DNA of 64,000 bases, from assembly GCF_022581195.2 (NCBI RefSeq), contig NC_061474.1, forward strand, positions 3,224,001-3,288,000, given 5' to 3'. Origin of the DNA: Helicoverpa zea. Taxonomy: Eukaryota; Arthropoda; Insecta; Lepidoptera; Noctuidae. The notes under the pieces were generated by a model. The model worked only from the letters and a program-made list of their open reading frames with translations. It was not told the DNA's origin and did not search any database. A program made the position numbers and the translations under genes. This document shows, in pieces, positions 12,601-23,329 of the stretch. Numbering within the stretch: the stretch's first letter is position 1; every line of letters starts with the position of its first letter.

Positions 12601-15600
12601 AAGATAACATCCCGAATGAAGTTGCCGAATCAGAATTATACCTACAATGGATTCAAATGAAACACTCAAAATGTTATAGATTTTTATTGAGATGAGAGAC
12701 AGAAATTCGACTAGACACAGAAAGCCAAAGTTACGCAAACTAGAGCAAGACTTTTTGAAAGAACGTGTTCATTTCAACGAGACCGCAACAAATGAGTTCA
12801 GTAATTAAAATAATAACTCTAGACAATTACACTACAACGGAATACAAACTAAAGTAAAAATATGTTTATAGACCAGAAACCGTTTATTCGTGTCTTTGGA
12901 AATGAGCAATTAGGGACCATCCCAGATATGAATCTAGTCGCGGTTTTAAGATTCGATCCAGCAATACCGGAGTAAGACAGGGTATCAGTGAAATATAAGC
13001 AATTATCTAGTTTTTATACAGCGTTCATTAAATAAATTGTATAGCAGTAAAGCAAGCAATCGCTTTGAACGATCGTGGGTAGACTGCAAGAGAGAGCAGA
13101 CCAACTTTCCATTAACTCTCAATTATTATAAGTCCTAGCTAGGCCTGAGTTTTATAGCTAGATGTGGGATTCTTTCAAAAGAGTTTTCATGGTCCCGGGT
13201 TAGTTAAGGTTTTTTTTTAATATTAAACCCTAGAAGAAACGTAATAAATGGTTGTAGTGTTTTCGAATGTCATGAATTTTAATTCAATATGAATTTAATA
13301 TTTTTTTTACGTATCAACTAGGTTAACGACTTTCCGTGGCTGTGTTTTGCCTGGTAAGAACACAGATTACTCAGCAAGTAGAGTTATTTCATGATTCCTA
13401 TTTTCGAAGAATATGTCTAGGCTATTATTAAAATGTGCTAGAACAGTAGCTTTAATACATGAACAATTAACTAGAGAAGTAGGATGAAAAAGCTAAGTAA
13501 CTACATACTAAATTGCAATTAAGAGTAATTAAACGCGGTTTTCGTTGTAACTTTATGCATTGCAGTTCAATTTAACTGTTCTAAATTATTTCTAATCTCA
13601 ATCTCTTTTTGTGGTTGTAAAATCAAACTCATCACTTTTTCGTCATTCTGTTTTTATGTTATTTTCTTCCTTGACTCTTTACTAATATTTTTATAACAAC
13701 TATTAGCCGAAAAAAAAGAATTAATTAAACTGAGAAAATAAAAATAGTACATACGCACATAAAAACTATAAGTAACAAAATTGACGCAAGCATTCTCAGC
13801 TTCATCTACTTACGAGCACAAAAAACAAATGTAACTCCAAATTAAGGAACATTTAAATTAAGTTTTTTGTACTATTTTCAGCTATGGGTAAATAAACTCC
13901 GAAAATAGGATCTCGCTTCGTGTCTGTATTGTCCTATGACCTTATGCTTGTTACTCAAAATACACGAAAACAATGGTACGTTTTTCCACGAGCTTGATTT
14001 TTTCTAACACAGTTCTAATTACTTAAATTAAATAACATAATAACTATTGTTTTAAATGATGATACTATAGGAGGTATGGGATTAAAAGAAATAATATACT
14101 AATTTGATATTGAAATATTTATTCTATACTTTAAATGGTACTTGGAAGCAATACGTCCGTCTAACAAGATCCCGTGACGCAGTGTGTGTAGAGTTAAATA
14201 AACAGTAGATTGTTCAGATAGAACAAAGAACAATGTTATCGAAAGTTAGGGGTATTAGTTTTTGCTTTATATAATCCAACACGCCCCCTCAAAAATTAAT
14301 CCCTAACTTTTAGTCATTCGTTAGTTTACTATACAGTATCTAGTCTACAATTCAACATTACAAAGTGAATACCAACTTATAAATACGACGTAACATATTA
14401 TACTTCCAAGTAAGGTCTGGGACAACTGTACAATAATGGTCCAACATTTGCTGCACAGGATCAGGGAAAACCCAGAAAAACCTGATCAGACCATTTCATA
14501 ATGAAATTGTACTTAAATTAAAACTTATTCTATACCCAACCCTTTTCTCAGTCTTATAAAAGACACGACTGGTAAAGGTTTTGTCAACAAGTCTGCCAAC
14601 TGGTTACCTGTGGAAATATAATTTAATTTTATTACATTTTTCTCAACTTGTTCTCTAGAGAAATGATATTTTATATCTATGTGTTTGGACCTTTTATGAC
14701 TTGTTGGATTATTAGCTATGCTAATACATCCGTTATTATCTTCATATAAAATAATGGGCTTATTAATTTTTAAGTTTATGCTTTCTGCCAGAGACTTAAG
14801 CCATAATGCTTCTTTAACAGCTTCATATAAAGCCATATATTCGGATTCAGTAGACGAGACCGCTACTGATGTTTGTCTCTTTGTACACCATGTAATTGTA
14901 TTTTGATCAAATAATTTAAACACATATCCAGTAGTGCTTTTCCTATCATTACAATCGTGGCCACCCCAATCTGAGTCGACATATCCACTTAGGATGTTAT
15001 TGTAATTATTTCTTGTATATGTTAACTTCAAATCAATTGTGCCTTTGATATATCTTAAAACTCGCTTTAAGCATAACCACAATTCTTTATTGTTCTTATT
15101 TGTGTACCGACTTAAAATATTTACGCATGTACTTAAGTCCGGACGCGTACAAAGCATAATGTACATTAAACAACCGATCAGGTGACGGCATGGTGCGTCA
15201 CACTTCTTATCAGCGTTAAGAGCTTCATAGTTTAATTTAAGCTCCATCGGTGTGTTTATAGGATTGCAATCACTCATATTAAATTTATTCAAAACGGTTT
15301 TAATGTAAGCACTTTGGTCTAAAGTAATTTTATCATGGTGTCTCTCTATTTTAATGCCCAAAAATAATTTGATATCGTGTAAGTCGGTCATTTCGAATTT
15401 AGTCATTAAATATGCTTTGAAATTATTCATTGTTTGCAAATCTGCACATGCTATAACCAAATCATCGACGTACAAGATTACGTAAATATTTTTAGAAATG
15501 TCTCCTTTACCTTTCATATATATACACCTATCTACTGGGGAGTTCTGAAAACCTATTTCTTTGAGACATTGTTCAAATGTTTCGTACCAACATCTAGCTG

Positions 15601-18600
15601 ATTGTTTTAAGCCATAAAGAGCTTTGTTTAATTTGCATACGTAATTATCTTTACATTTTACACCTTCAGGAACTTTCATGTAGATTTCTTCCTTTAGTGT
15701 ACCATTTAGAAATGCTGTTTTTACATCCATATGATGAATCAGTAAATTATATTGATTTGCGTAGCTAATTAAGAATCTAAAGCTTGCTATTCTAGCAACT
15801 GGTGCAAATGTTTCATTATAATCACTAAGATATTCTTGACTGAAACCTCTAGCGACAAGACGTGCCTTATATCTTGAAGGTTGACCTGAAACGTCATTTT
15901 TAATAGTGAATATCCATTTACAGTCTACAATATTTTTATTTGATGGTTTTGGTACTAATGTCCATGTATTATTTTTCTTAAGAGAATTGAGTTCTTCTCT
16001 GACTGCTTTTTCCCACTGATTCCTATCGTTCAGAGATTTAATTTCATTTAATGATTTTGGTATATTACTTGTGATGGATAACGCACTATAGACATCATAG
16101 TCATTTTCATTATATGATTTACGCGAACATGTTTTCAGTCTTTCACTTCTTCGTAAATTTAAAAATTCATCAGGTTTATCCTGATTTTTGTGTTTCAAAC
16201 TACTCTCAGATTCATTTTCAGGTTCATTCGGTATTTCATGACTACCGATTTTTCGAATTTTACTTGTACTGCATTCATCAGATTGAGAGCTATCTGATTT
16301 AGGGCCAGAACTATGAGACTTATAAGACACTGATTTTGTTACGGAGTCATTATCAGTTTCGTCTTGGGAATATGTATTATTACTCCGTTCAGGTCGTAAT
16401 GAAGGCCTAGATTCGATAAAATTAGTCTCATCAATTACAACGTCCCTTACAGTTTCATATTTTTCGAATTCTGTATTCCAAACTTTATAACCATTGGGTT
16501 CATAACCTACCAGTATTCCTTTCCACGACCTATTGTCAAATTTGTTTTTACTGGTTTTATTATGAACATATACAGTTGAACCGAAAACTCTGAGATTTTT
16601 AACGCTTGGTTTCCTATCATGCCACATCTCGTATGGTGTCTTTGATTGACTTAAAGCTTTCGTAGGCGTAATATTTATTAAATAAACTGCAGTTAAAACT
16701 GCATTTCCCCAAAAACGTTTTGATGCTTTAGTGCCATTTAACATAGCACGAGCTTTTTCTGTTATTGTGCGAACCATACGTTCTGCAACACCATTTAACT
16801 GTGGGGTCCTAGGAACTGTTAAATGATAGCTTATGCCTCTTTCTCTACAGTAGTTTTTCATTTCGGTGGATAAGTATTCACCACCGTTATCACTATAAAG
16901 ATTTACTACTTTGAAATTGAATTTAGCCTCACTTTTAGCGACATAGTCTTTAAAAGCTGTAAACACTTCTGATTTGTAAGTTAACATATACACCACACAA
17001 TAATGTGTGTATTCATCAACAAATAAAACAAAATAATTTCTGTTATCTATTGTTGGAGGTGTTATAGGACCACAAACATCTGAATGCACAATAAACAGAG
17101 GGCGTTTAATGTAACTTTTGTCTTTAACTTTATTAAAAGGCAGGCGAGTCTGCTTCCCATTTATGCATGCTTCACACAACTTATCATTTGGAGTTACGGT
17201 ATTTATTTCATCTAAGTCATCAATCATATTATGACATTTTAACTGCAGGAATTTAGTTTTACTTATATGTCCTAGGCGTTGATGCCATAATTCATATTTA
17301 TTTTCATTAACATAACATGCTTGGGAAGCGGATTCCCCTTTTATTACTGGTATTTTAAACTCTAGAACTATAAGATTATTCAATGTCTTACCTTTCATGA
17401 TGATTTTACCTTCCTTTGTAATTTGTGTGCCTTTGTCATCAAATATTATGGTGAATCCTGCTTGCTGCATCTTTGATACCGATATTAAATTATATGGTAC
17501 TTCGGCACAGAACAATACATTTGTAAGTATTCCTTGCACTTCTGTTTGACTGATAAGATTTATGTTTCCCCTTTTAGTTGCTGAAATAAATGTATTGTTT
17601 TTAGCTACTGAAATTTTTAAAGGAGGATTTAAACATTCAAACGATGTGAAGAGATCATCTCTATTTGTGATGTGATCAGACGCTCCTGAATCTAATAGGA
17701 ATTTAATTGTCGAGTGGTCTTTTTCATAATGGTATGCGCTTGTCATGAACGCAAATCCTGAAAAAGAAGAATTCGAGGTCGTTCCCTCTTGCAGGGCAAT
17801 AGTTTGGACTTGTCTTGTCCTTTCTGGGGCATTGTTTTGTATATTTGTCTGTCTTTTGAAATAGAAACAATCCTGTTTCTTGTGTCCTTTGCGTCCACAG
17901 TAATGACATTTCACAAATTTTTGTTTGTTTGTTTTCTTGAATGTTGTATTCTTCAAATAGTTTTGTTTTGTGCGATTGTATCTGTTTTTATTATATTTTT
18001 CTTCAACATGGAGTATCTTTAAACTGGTATCACGACTCTCGTTTTTTAATTTTACTTCGTGATCTAATAGTCTAGTTTTTACAAAACCGAGAGTGATATT
18101 TTCTTCAGATAGTGTCTCAATTGCAGTGATAACGCCATCATATGTATTCGGGAGAGTAAGTAATAAATGAGCTACTTTGTCCGTTTCCTCTAATTTAGCT
18201 CCAGCAGCTGATAATTCTGTCAGCAGATCGTCAAATGTTGAGAAGTGTTTGATCAAGGGTATATCGGCTTTTAATTTTAATCCCAATAATTGTTTTCTCA
18301 GCGCTAATTGAGTTGCTACACTTTTCCTTTCATAGATCGCGTCAAAATGTTTAAAAACTGCTTGAGCAGTCCCATTTTCATTAATATAATTAAGATATGA
18401 GTCCGCCAAATATTCGACTATAATACTTTTGGCTGCCTTATTATTCTTTTCCCACTCAGCGGATCGCGTTCCAGGAATTTCTTCGTCAATAACACTGAGC
18501 AAGTTTAACTCTGAAAGCAGTGTACGAATTCTAAATTTCCATACACTGTACTTTTCTCCATTAAAAGGCTTAATGTTTCTTTTCACTTTTTCCATTGTCA

Positions 18601-19927
18601 CAACTTTATTTTTATTTACAACTATGCACTTTACTGTCACTACGCACTACTGAATGTTCTCACTACTAAATGTCCTTTTTCGCACTGGGCCCATAACCTA
18701 TAGGAGGTATGGGATTAAAAGAAATAATATACTAATTTGATATTGAAATATTTATTCTATACCTTAAATGGTACTTGGAAGCAATACGTCCGTCTAACAA
18801 GATCCCGTGACGCAGTGTGTGTAGAGTTAAATAAACAGTAGATTGTTCAGATAGAACAAAGAACAATGTTATCGAAAGTTAGGGGTATTAGTTTTTGCTT
18901 TATATAATCCAACAGATACCATAAGATCATAATAATATAACACTTGATTTCAATGAAGGTAACATTTTTTATTCTATTATAATTAGCCCTTTTTCAACCG
19001 ACTTCAAAAAAAGGAGGAGGTTCTCAATCGGCTGTATTTTTTTTTTTATGTTTGTTACTCGATTTCTCAAAGACCCCTGGACCGATTTCAAAAATTCTTT
19101 TTATATTTGAAAGGATATGCTTGTCATTTGGTCCCATAACCATCAGGTCAGGATCTGATGATGGAAACCCTGAGAAATCGAGAGCAACTTTCGAAAATTG
19201 TAGGCATGCTTAGGTTAAAAACTTGACAATGAGGTGTACGTCTGATAATACTATGCAACAGTGGAGGTTTGGAGCTGACCTGATGATGGAGACGAGAGAA
19301 GGTCGAGGGAACTCGACAACTGAATATGTAAACTACCTTGTGTTTGGGGTTATATTATTCGTATTGATAAGAACTTTCCAATAATCTAATGCGGATAGTG
19401 ACAACTATACTTGTCACTGAAAAGCCAAAAATAAAAAAATAAAACCGACTCCCAAAACCCCGAAAAGCAAAAAAAAAACTATTCTTAGGTGCATCGCCCT
19501 AGAAGTCGGTGGCGAAATAAACATATAATCATCGACTAGACACCGAATTCTAGGCCGATGCACCTAAGAATAGTTTTTTTTTTTGCTTTTCAGTGTTTTT
19601 GTGTTAATTAAAAATGTTATTTTAATACGCAAGACCATATAAAAAATATTTTGTCTGTTTAGGATAATTCAATGATATTAAAAGTTCATGTTGCCGAGTA
19701 CACACGACGACAACATTAAAGTACGTATGACGAGTGGCAGGGAAGAACGGAAGCGGAAGACATGTTGCGTCCCCAAATAAAACTGGGAACAGGGAGAAGA
19801 AGTTGCCGAGTACACACCTGGACGTGAAGAACCAGTAGAGAATAGCCGTGAAGATGGCGAGCTCGGCGGCGCCGCTGGCCACCCTGACGTGCTCCACCAT
19901 CGTCCACACGCTTATCATCGTATCCAT
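6639..19927 (-). CDS. unrecognised small membrane protein gene, 3 exons, 3' end not found
   Basis: Three minus-strand exons fit in phase. Exon 1 is 19927-19818 (110 bp): an ATG in good context (purine at -3, G at +4), 36 codons plus two bases, donor GTGTGT. Exon 2 is 9132-8994 (139 bp): acceptor 'ctttgtcctcag', one base completing the split codon plus 46 codons, donor GTGAGT. Exon 3 is 6752-6639 (114 bp, 38 codons): acceptor 'ttcacag', donor GTAAGT. The 121 residues begin MDTMISVWTM, have a hydrophobic stretch near residues 20-36 (AELAIFTAILYWFF), then a charged, Arg/Lys/Gln-rich part (VRARKRQQEY), then a Pro-rich part with CGRC. The exons are GC- and CpG-richer than their surroundings. I do not recognise the family and give no function. 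No in-frame stop was found, so one or more 3' exons lie left of 6639 or outside the window. Intron 1 holds the copia element, SINE A and many repeats. Confidence 0.55.
7203..8598 (+). pseudogene. decayed coding relic, possibly from a totivirus-like RNA polymerase
   Basis: The plus strand holds a chain of coding-like frames broken by stops and frameshifts. At 7203-7350 about 49 codons are open. Another frame overlaps and runs to about 7490. From 8032 to 8289 there are 86 codons with one internal TAA (8158-8160). A further short frame lies at about 8490-8598. The 8032 frame contains V-A-L-D-F-S-D-F-Q-S-E-H. This resembles motif A of totivirus-like RNA-dependent RNA polymerases, whose core is D-Y/F-x-D-F-N-S-x-H. 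I could not place motif B or a GDD motif C. The region lies in the intron between exons 2 and 3 of the unrecognised gene, on the opposite strand. An endogenous non-retroviral virus remnant is the inference; an old retroelement is the alternative. Confidence 0.3.
9303..9580 (+). repeat. dispersed repeat with hairpin (copy 2 of the 4637 family)
   Basis: An inverted pair, 'agccatatttggacgccga' (9304-9324) and its complement (9377-9397), encloses an A-rich loop. The 9463-9580 part matches 4637-4755. It is non-coding; the frames at 9286-9555 and 9438-9662 are repeat artefacts. Confidence 0.65.
9581..10440. other. intronic AT-rich stretch
   Basis: I see no exon or recognisable repeat here. By the exon model it is part of intron 1 of the unrecognised minus-strand gene. 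Confidence 0.4.
10453..10840 (+). mobile_element. full-length tRNA-derived SINE (family A)
   Basis: The A-box-like 'tggtctagctg' and the B-box 'gttcgattcccgag' mark the tRNA-like head. The body continues with 'aatgtcggtcctgcgcctga' and 'gaacagccgccgtggccgaa'. A perfect 12-bp target duplication 'actggtatttgt' (10441-10452 and 10841-10852) brackets it. About 30 extra bases precede the usual start at 10483. Frames of up to 127 codons on the minus strand here are SINE artefacts. Confidence 0.92.
10853..12029. other. intronic AT-rich stretch
   Basis: I find no exon or named repeat. It is AT-rich sequence inside the long first intron of the unrecognised gene. Confidence 0.4.
12030..12188 (+). repeat. 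dispersed repeat fragment of the 'ctggcagtagctagta' family
   Basis: It reads 'ctcaggaactactggtccga' followed by 'agtagttcccacgggat' and 'aaaccgctggcagtagctag'. This is the same family as 53040-53250 and 63700-63830, and is distantly like 40085-40276. It is non-coding. Confidence 0.7.
12189..14060. other. intronic AT-rich stretch, copia target region
   Basis: There is no supported gene. It is AT-rich, with no clear repeat structure I can name, and it ends at the copia target duplication. Confidence 0.4.
14066..14281 (-). repeat. copia 3' LTR
   Basis: 216 bp. On the minus strand it begins TGTTGGATTA and ends CCTCCTATA. It differs from the other LTR only at 14130. Confidence 0.95.
14525..18595 (-). 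CDS. copia gag-pol polyprotein
   Basis: It encodes the single Ty1/copia polyprotein that packages element RNA and carries protease, integrase, reverse transcriptase and RNase H. I start at the ATG at 18595 (GACAATGG context, about 1356 residues); the frame stays open 15 codons upstream, but only from a GTG. In order: a gag region; a zinc knuckle CHYCGRKGHKKQDC near residue 235; an aspartic protease site DSGASDH near 305; the integrase HHCC region starting ELWHQRLGHI near 440 and its DDE core (HSDVCGP, YSDNGGEY, NGVAER); reverse transcriptase with KARLVARGF, DVKTAFLNG and the catalytic YVDD; RNase H with YVDSDWGG, SSTESEY and YEDNNG. The domain order integrase before reverse transcriptase is diagnostic of copia. 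No stop or frameshift interrupts it, and gag and pol share one frame, as in Drosophila copia. Confidence 0.97.
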   Translation of the reverse strand: MEKVKRNIKPFNGEKYSVWKFRIRTLLSELNLLSVIDEEIPGTRSAEWEKNNKAAKSIIVEYLADSYLNYINENGTAQAVFKHFDAIYERKSVATQLALRKQLLGLKLKADIPLIKHFSTFDDLLTELSAAGAKLEETDKVAHLLLTLPNTYDGVITAIETLSEENITLGFVKTRLLDHEVKLKNESRDTSLKILHVEEKYNKNRYNRTKQNYLKNTTFKKTNKQKFVKCHYCGRKGHKKQDCFYFKRQTNIQNNAPERTRQVQTIALQEGTTSNSSFSGFAFMTSAYHYEKDHSTIKFLLDSGASDHITNRDDLFTSFECLNPPLKISVAKNNTFISATKRGNINLISQTEVQGILTNVLFCAEVPYNLISVSKMQQAGFTIIFDDKGTQITKEGKIIMKGKTLNNLIVLEFKIPVIKGESASQACYVNENKYELWHQRLGHISKTKFLQLKCHNMIDDLDEINTVTPNDKLCEACINGKQTRLPFNKVKDKSYIKRPLFIVHSDVCGPITPPTIDNRNYFVLFVDEYTHYCVVYMLTYKSEVFTAFKDYVAKSEAKFNFKVVNLYSDNGGEYLSTEMKNYCRERGISYHLTVPRTPQLNGVAERMVRTITEKARAMLNGTKASKRFWGNAVLTAVYLINITPTKALSQSKTPYEMWHDRKPSVKNLRVFGSTVYVHNKTSKNKFDNRSWKGILVGYEPNGYKVWNTEFEKYETVRDVVIDETNFIESRPSLRPERSNNTYSQDETDNDSVTKSVSYKSHSSGPKSDSSQSDECSTSKIRKIGSHEIPNEPENESESSLKHKNQDKPDEFLNLRRSERLKTCSRKSYNENDYDVYSALSITSNIPKSLNEIKSLNDRNQWEKAVREELNSLKKNNTWTLVPKPSNKNIVDCKWIFTIKNDVSGQPSRYKARLVARGFSQEYLSDYNETFAPVARIASFRFLISYANQYNLLIHHMDVKTAFLNGTLKEEIYMKVPEGVKCKDNYVCKLNKALYGLKQSARCWYETFEQCLKEIGFQNSPVDRCIYMKGKGDISKNIYVILYVDDLVIACADLQTMNNFKAYLMTKFEMTDLHDIKLFLGIKIERHHDKITLDQSAYIKTVLNKFNMSDCNPINTPMELKLNYEALNADKKCDAPCRHLIGCLMYIMLCTRPDLSTCVNILSRYTNKNNKELWLCLKRVLRYIKGTIDLKLTYTRNNYNNILSGYVDSDWGGHDCNDRKSTTGYVFKLFDQNTITWCTKRQTSVAVSSTESEYMALYEAVKEALWLKSLAESINLKINKPIILYEDNNGCISIANNPTSHKRSKHIDIKYHFSREQVEKNVIKLNYISTGNQLADLLTKPLPVVSFIRLRKGLGIE
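18685..18698 (-). promoter_or_regulatory. copia primer-binding site
   Basis: GGTTATGGGCCCAG directly abuts the 5' LTR, as in Drosophila copia, where half of initiator tRNA-Met primes minus-strand DNA. Confidence 0.85.
18699..18914 (-). repeat. copia 5' LTR
   Basis: 216 bp, with C at 18763. It should contain the element's promoter. It is followed on the minus strand by the primer-binding site. Confidence 0.95.
18990..19602 (+). repeat. dispersed repeat ending in a foldback (copy 1)
   Basis: It starts 'caaccgacttcaaaaaaagg' and contains 'ctgatgatggaaaccctgag' and 'gggaactcgacaactgaata'. It ends in a near-palindrome of about 150 bp (about 19452-19602) whose arms read 'aaaagc', poly-A, 'ctattcttaggtgcatcg' and the complement. 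The same body plus foldback occurs at 25752-26510, so the two form one repeat unit. It has no coding capacity. Confidence 0.85.
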
Positions 19928-20492
19928 CTCGCTGCTGTTGTTCACCGACACTACATCACCGACCGTCCAGTTCCACAACGCACTTACTTCCACTATCTTG
20001 GACGAAATCTTCACTAATTTATATTACTCAATTTATAAATTCCACTAAAGGCTTCAGATTAACGCAACTAATCTTTGTCGAGTTCTATAAATATAATTAA
20101 TTAAATAATCGACTTCAATTTCCGTGCAGAGGCAATACGTGTTGCCTCTGTGAAAGTCGGAATTGTATTGACAGTGCCCATGGACAGATGCTACAAAGTG
20201 CACTTCGCTGACCCATGTCCGTTGATTCGCCCGAAGCATTTGCGACGTGATAGATACCGAACGCAATAGCTCGCGGTGCGATACCGATATGAAAACAGTA
20301 ATTAATAACGACCTAATTGCTCGGTGATACACTAATGAACTGTGAACGGGCAAAGTTACCGCGTGAAGGAGATCACGACTGATATGGATGGCAAATTTCG
20401 CGGTGGCAACGAGTAGGGAGGGAGTAGTACTTAAAGGACAATGAAGGGGGACATATTGAGTGGGGATTGGACCAATACAAATGTGATTCAAC
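19928..20492 (-). promoter_or_regulatory. GC-raised region upstream of the unrecognised gene's ATG
   Basis: The 20160-20470 stretch is visibly richer in G, C and CpG than its AT-rich surroundings and lies directly upstream of the minus-strand ATG at 19927. A promoter or 5' UTR is a reasonable inference; I see no clear TATA box or initiator. A 145-codon minus-strand frame (20491-20054) begins without ATG and has no recognisable domain, so I do not call it a gene. Confidence 0.3.
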
Positions 20493-23325
20493 TCTAGTGC
20501 TAGATAATATTTAAATGCGTGATGATGTTAGATTAGGTGTTATCAAAAATGAGATTCCAGAACAAACGGCCAATATTAATGACTGATTAGAAATAATGCA
20601 AGTAATGAAAGGACAAGAAATTCTACTGGTGATAACAATCTTCCTCATTTAAATTAAAAGATTGAAGGTGTGTCGTACATGATAATAAAGTTATAATAAA
20701 TTTGTAGGTTAGGGTCGTGACTTTACGATAAAAAAGTTCAGGTGCTATTAAATATTCCTTCAAAATTCATGCGTGGAAGATAATGTACATCGAATGTTCA
20801 TCGTGTGATGCGTGATAAGTTAATCAAGTGTCAAATAGTCAAACTACTGAATAGCGAATTTATGACCATAAAAATCTGTTTTATGAGCTGTTTCAATTTG
20901 CATGTTATTTTCGTGAAATTTCGTAAGATACATTCAGATTGCGAGACTATTTAGCGCGTAGAATTTGTACTAGAATCTAGTACGACATTGGTGAATTTAT
21001 TTCGCAGCTAAACTTGGATTCTAAGTACTTAATGCAACCGATTAATATGCAGAAATTTTCTATTAGGTGATTCACACCAACGTCCGATATTTGTAGTGGC
21101 TAAAGTATTGTATGCATACTTGATTAGTTTAATTTTAAAGTCTAGGAAATTCGTATTTTAGGAAGCATCTTCTTGGCAAACGCTAGGCATTTTGTCTTTA
21201 GTTTTGTTTTTGTCTTTAATGAATGATTCAATTTAGTATCAGCAGCTAATCATCTTTTGCACATTGGCAGTCCTCTGTGTGCTCTGAAGCGATAAGCGCA
21301 AATTATTTCTCAGTTATTGTGAACTTTAATCTAACCTCACCTAACACGCTACTGTAGCATGAGACACACCCATTGGTAGCTTGAGTTTTGTTTTCTTCAG
21401 CCTCTTTATTAAGATGGCGTCATTTATGCAAAAGTTGCAATAATAGATATGTAGATAATAACATGAATTGATACGTCGACGATTTATTGTCTAGAGCTGA
21501 GGAAACGGTTAACAAAATAATATTATTTAAATAAGTAATGTCTACTTATCAACGAATGCGATCCAGATTATAAAGTTGACTTTTCGGTTCTGCGAGGCGA
21601 ATACTTAGTGCTTGCACAATGGAATGATTCAGACCAGTCATTGTACGCAAATTACAATTTGTACAGAACGGCTTCTGATTTGACGCAATCATACTTTATG
21701 GGTCAAATGCAAGTTCCTAATCATCTATAAATCATGACAATTTGGAAACTTAAAAAATACTCTTTTGCAACTTATCAAGGAAAATTGTTGGGATGTTTTC
21801 GCATTTTGCGAAACACTAAAATTTCCAAAAAGATTTAATGAGTCCGCAATGACATCGTTATGAGAACCCAAAATACTTGACTGTATCTAACAAGGTCGAA
21901 ACTAGTTTTCCTTTGCTATCAAGCAAGATATCACTTTTATAATAAATGAACAAAAAGTGTTCTGAAAAGATAACTTATCAGACAGTACATAGACAGATAC
22001 AAAGTCACACATGGTGAATTATTTGCGGTTCCAAGTTTATATGCAAGAAGTCATCAGCTGTAAAAATTCTTGCTTAAAATACATGACTGGAATGTGGATG
22101 AACAAAGTAAGGGCACACGGAGATTTATTTTGATTAAAAAAAACCGAGCTGCAGCACAAAGATGTCTTTAAGTATCATAAGGATCCAAAATTGCATAGAG
22201 TTTGACACTTTAACCTTTAAAACGCATCTGCAGACAATAAAGAAGTTGTTTTACTTATTCAATCAGGTTTATATGTTATCCGTCCACACGACGAACATTC
22301 TCAGAACTAGAATTTATAAACACTGGGCACAGGAATTCCATCTTTCAACCTTTCTTTATCCTATACAAGAGCATATTCTCATTATTCAGCATTAGAAACA
22401 TGATTAATTTCCTCATTGCGTTCCATTTTATTATTAGTATGTAGTACGGTTAAAATTTCACACACCGCACCAACACTGCGGTCATGTAATGAATGCATAA
22501 ATAATTGTTGATCAAGAAAGCGAAAATTCTACGGAAGCGGTCGCACTAATTGGAATGAAAATAATTCATACATGGTGTTTTCACGGACATTATTGAGCAT
22601 TGAAGTAAATGAGTCACTTTTCTTTCATGTTATATTTGACCATCTAAAGTTAATGGGGTTTTGGATAAGAGAGAAGAGTGATAGCCGACTAATGTAAGGA
22701 GAAACCATCGCTAATCGAAGTGAAAGAGAAGAAGTATCAGTACAACTTTATACAGAAGCACTAGGAATTTAGTTTCCACAAAATAATAGAAAAGAGCTAA
22801 GTATGTTGATGTAAAAAGAAATTGTAACCATTTCATACTTCAGTAAACAAAGCGCATGGACGATATAACCGCTCGAATTCTATGCATCTTTATGAATGAG
22901 GTAAAACGAAGCAATCAGGTCGAAACTAATGTATGAGTATCATGCGGTCTGGTTGCTATTATCATTCAGTTCTCAAATAACCATTTCCAGCAAGCATTGG
23001 ACAGGTAGCTCGGTATATTATCGTTTACAATACCAACTAGCTGACTGAAGGGGTGTCATTTAACGATTCCAAATAACAGCTCCGACGTTGGCACAGAAAG
23101 TGAAATCGACATGCAAGCATGAATGCCCGCGAATACTAGTGTTGTGAAAAACTGCATAGATTGTTTTCTATGCAAAAATTACTTCTGGATACATTACCGA
23201 ATATTTTTCCTCAAAAAATATAACGTTACGCTTTGGAATGTAAGAAGATTAAGGTGAGAATTTTAATGATTTTGCAGCACTGCTTCTACTTGTAACGAAT
23301 GGATAAAAGAATGCGAATTTTTATA
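20493..23325. other. gene-free AT-rich stretch
   Basis: There is no supported exon or named repeat. The frames present (e.g. 22162-22395) are short, AT-rich and lack splice signals. Confidence 0.4.
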
Positions 23326-23329
23326 TAAC

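Larger units (their letters stand above)
14066..18914 (-). mobile_element. complete young Ty1/copia LTR retrotransposon
   Basis: Two 216-bp LTRs (14066-14281 and 18699-18914) enclose one polyprotein frame read on the minus strand. I find a single LTR difference, T at 14130 versus C at 18763. A 5-bp target duplication 'gatac' flanks the element (14061-14065 and 18915-18919). Next to the 5' LTR (right side) the minus strand reads GGTTATGGGCCCAG (18698-18685). This is the copia-type primer site that pairs with an internal half of initiator tRNA-Met. A G-rich polypurine tract (complement of 'cgccccctc', 14282-14290) precedes the 3' LTR. Few LTR differences and an unbroken frame imply a recent, possibly mobile copy. 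Confidence 0.97.

Noticed and set aside
18596..18640. 15-codon N-terminal extension of the copia polyprotein
   Set aside because: It begins at GTG; the first ATG with good context is at 18595.
18990..19602. Helitron terminus
   Set aside because: The hairpin is far larger than the 16-20-bp Helitron hairpin and no CTRR end could be placed.
19622..20014. 130-codon minus-strand frame taken whole
   Set aside because: It lacks an upstream ATG and runs through a consensus donor at 19817; only 19927-19818 is accepted as coding.
20054..20491. 145-codon minus-strand frame
   Set aside because: It has no ATG start, no domain and no splice partners; more likely a GC-raised promoter or 5' region.
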